Of a stretch of 64,000 nt of DNA, positions 63,011-64,000 are shown piece after piece; the first letter of the stretch is position 1, and the number at the start of each line of letters is the position of its first letter. Source of the DNA: Burkholderia sp. BCC0506 (GTDB taxonomy: Bacteria; Pseudomonadota; Gammaproteobacteria; Burkholderiales; Burkholderiaceae); contig NZ_CADFEN010000002.1 of the NCBI RefSeq assembly GCF_902833145.1, positions 124,001 through 188,000 of the forward strand, written 5' to 3'. Below the pieces are notes generated by a model. That model was not told where the DNA came from, did no database searches, and saw nothing but the letters and a program-made list of their open reading frames with translations. Both the position numbers and the translations under genes were made by a program.

Positions 63011-64000
63011 TTACCCGCGCATCGGCGGGTTGAGCCGCGCGAACGCCGCCTGCCGGCGATACGGGAAGTACGGATACGGCGCTTCCACCGCGCTCGCGGC
63101 GTCGAGCTTCGCGACCTGCGCATCCGTCAGCGCCCAGCCGACCGCACCGAGGTTCTGCCGCAACTGTTCCTCGTTGCGCGCGCCGACGATCACCGACGAC
63201 ACGGTCGGCCGCTGCAGCAGCCAGTTCAGCGCGATCTGCGGCACCGTCTTGCCGGTTTCCTCCGCGATCGCGTCGAGCGCATCGACCACGTCGTACAGGC
63301 GTTCGTCGTCGACCGGCGGTCCGTAGCTGGCCGTTTCATGCAGGCGGCTGCCTTCGGGCAGCGGCGCATTGCGCCGGATCTTGCCGGTGAGCCGGCCCCA
63401 GCCGAGCGGGCTCCACACGAGCGCGCCGAGGCCCTGGTCGGCGCCGAGCGGCATCAGATCCCATTCATAGTCGCGGCCGACGAGCGAGTAGTACACCTGG
63501 TTCGCCACGTAGCGCGACCAGCCGTGCCGGTCGGCCGCCGCGAGCGACTTCATGATTTGCCAGCCGGCGAAGTTCGACACGCCGATGTAGCGCAGCTTGC
63601 CCGCGCGCACGAGATCGTCGAGCGTCGACATCACTTCCTCGACCGGCGTGCCCGCATCGAACGCGTGCAGTTGCAGCAGGTCGATGTAGTCGGTGTCGAG
63701 GCGGCGCAGCGCGTCGTCGACGGCGCGCACCAGCCGTGCGCGCGACGTGCCCGCGTCGTTCGGGCCGTCGCCGGTCGGCAGGCCCGTCTTGGTGGAGATC
63801 AGCACCTGGTCGCGGCGCCCCTTGAGCGCGGCGCCGAGCACGCGTTCGGACGCGCCGTCGGAATACACGTCGGCCGTGTCGAACAGGTTGACGCCGGCTT
63901 CGACGCAGATGTCGATCAGGCGGCGCGCTTCGTCGACGCCGGTATGGCCCCATGCGCCGAACAGCGGCCCGGTGCCGCCGAAGGTGCCGGCGCCGAAGCT
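63011..64000 (-). CDS. Aldo/keto reductase, 5' end beyond the window
   Basis: 330 codons are visible, and the reading frame is open to the window edge. The NADPH-dependent AKR fold is evident: GAGTFGG, then NLFDTADVYSDGASE (catalytic Asp and Tyr), LISTKTG (Lys), DYIDLLQLHAFD (His), YIGVSNFAGWQ and VIVGARNEEQL. The strain-specific substrate is unknown. It converges on the ABC exporter gene, with an 18-bp gap. Confidence 0.92.
   Translation of the reverse strand, partial: SFGAGTFGGTGPLFGAWGHTGVDEARRLIDICVEAGVNLFDTADVYSDGASERVLGAALKGRRDQVLISTKTGLPTGDGPNDAGTSRARLVRAVDDALRRLDTDYIDLLQLHAFDAGTPVEEVMSTLDDLVRAGKLRYIGVSNFAGWQIMKSLAAADRHGWSRYVANQVYYSLVGRDYEWDLMPLGADQGLGALVWSPLGWGRLTGKIRRNAPLPEGSRLHETASYGPPVDDERLYDVVDALDAIAEETGKTVPQIALNWLLQRPTVSSVIVGARNEEQLRQNLGAVGWALTDAQVAKLDAASAVEAPYPYFPYRRQAAFARLNPPMRG

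Overview
The window is GC-rich beta-proteobacterial DNA. Gene content and order point to a Burkholderia cepacia complex member, probably the second chromosome. From memory (no search run), the core at about 9-42 kb follows the trimeric autotransporter adhesin locus of B. cenocepacia (BCAM0218 to BCAM0228): hybrid kinase, giant adhesin, OmpA-like lipoprotein, two LuxR-type response regulators, two more adhesins, a second hybrid kinase and an OmpR-type regulator.

Layout. 0.1-1.8 kb: leuA. 1.85-1.99 kb: a LysR C-terminal stub that looks like an island junction. 2-6 kb: surface-glycosylation genes (frameshifted glycosyltransferase, TPR glycosyltransferase, small membrane protein, GT25 enzyme). 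6.4-7.3 kb: PpiC-type isomerase. 7.4-8.8 kb: toxin-antitoxin debris and a SymE/HTH pair. 9-32 kb: kinase, 3149-residue adhesin, OmpA lipoprotein, two RcsB-like regulators, a second adhesin, a kinase relic, and a third adhesin-like protein with neither signal peptide nor membrane anchor. 33-38 kb: lone NuoN, SugE with a guanidine-II-like leader, LysR, isochorismatase-like hydrolase, cupin. 38-42 kb: second hybrid kinase and a regulator with a degenerate receiver. 44-47.4 kb: arsenic operon (arsR, arsC, acr3, arsH, arsN2). 47.5-49.8 kb: MarC, vapB with frameshifted vapC, voltage-gated channel. 50-56.4 kb: AT-rich segment and a class II microcin with its complete type I exporter. 56.6-64 kb: TlpA-like reductase, unknown gene, truncated methyltransferase, hipBA, ABC exporter, partial aldo/keto reductase.

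How it works together. The most interesting signal is a 14-16 bp palindrome, TMRGAC-NN-GTCYKA, found at least a dozen times and always outside genes. Its half-sites resemble the RcsB box, and the locus encodes two RcsB-like regulators and two hybrid kinases ending in Hpt domains. Four promoters (kinase 1, adhesin 1, regulator 2, adhesin 2) share one geometry: a strong box, a weaker box exactly 32 bp downstream, and a -10 hexamer at the same fixed distance. This suggests an Rcs-like phosphorelay controlling adhesins, their own signalling genes, and probably glycosylation and channel genes. The binding assignment is inference.

Other points: a branched inverted-repeat leader before the small membrane protein at 4791, four HipB-type operators, an ArsR operator that contains the arsR start codon, a microcin with no obvious immunity gene, and several decayed gene fragments showing repeated rearrangement.
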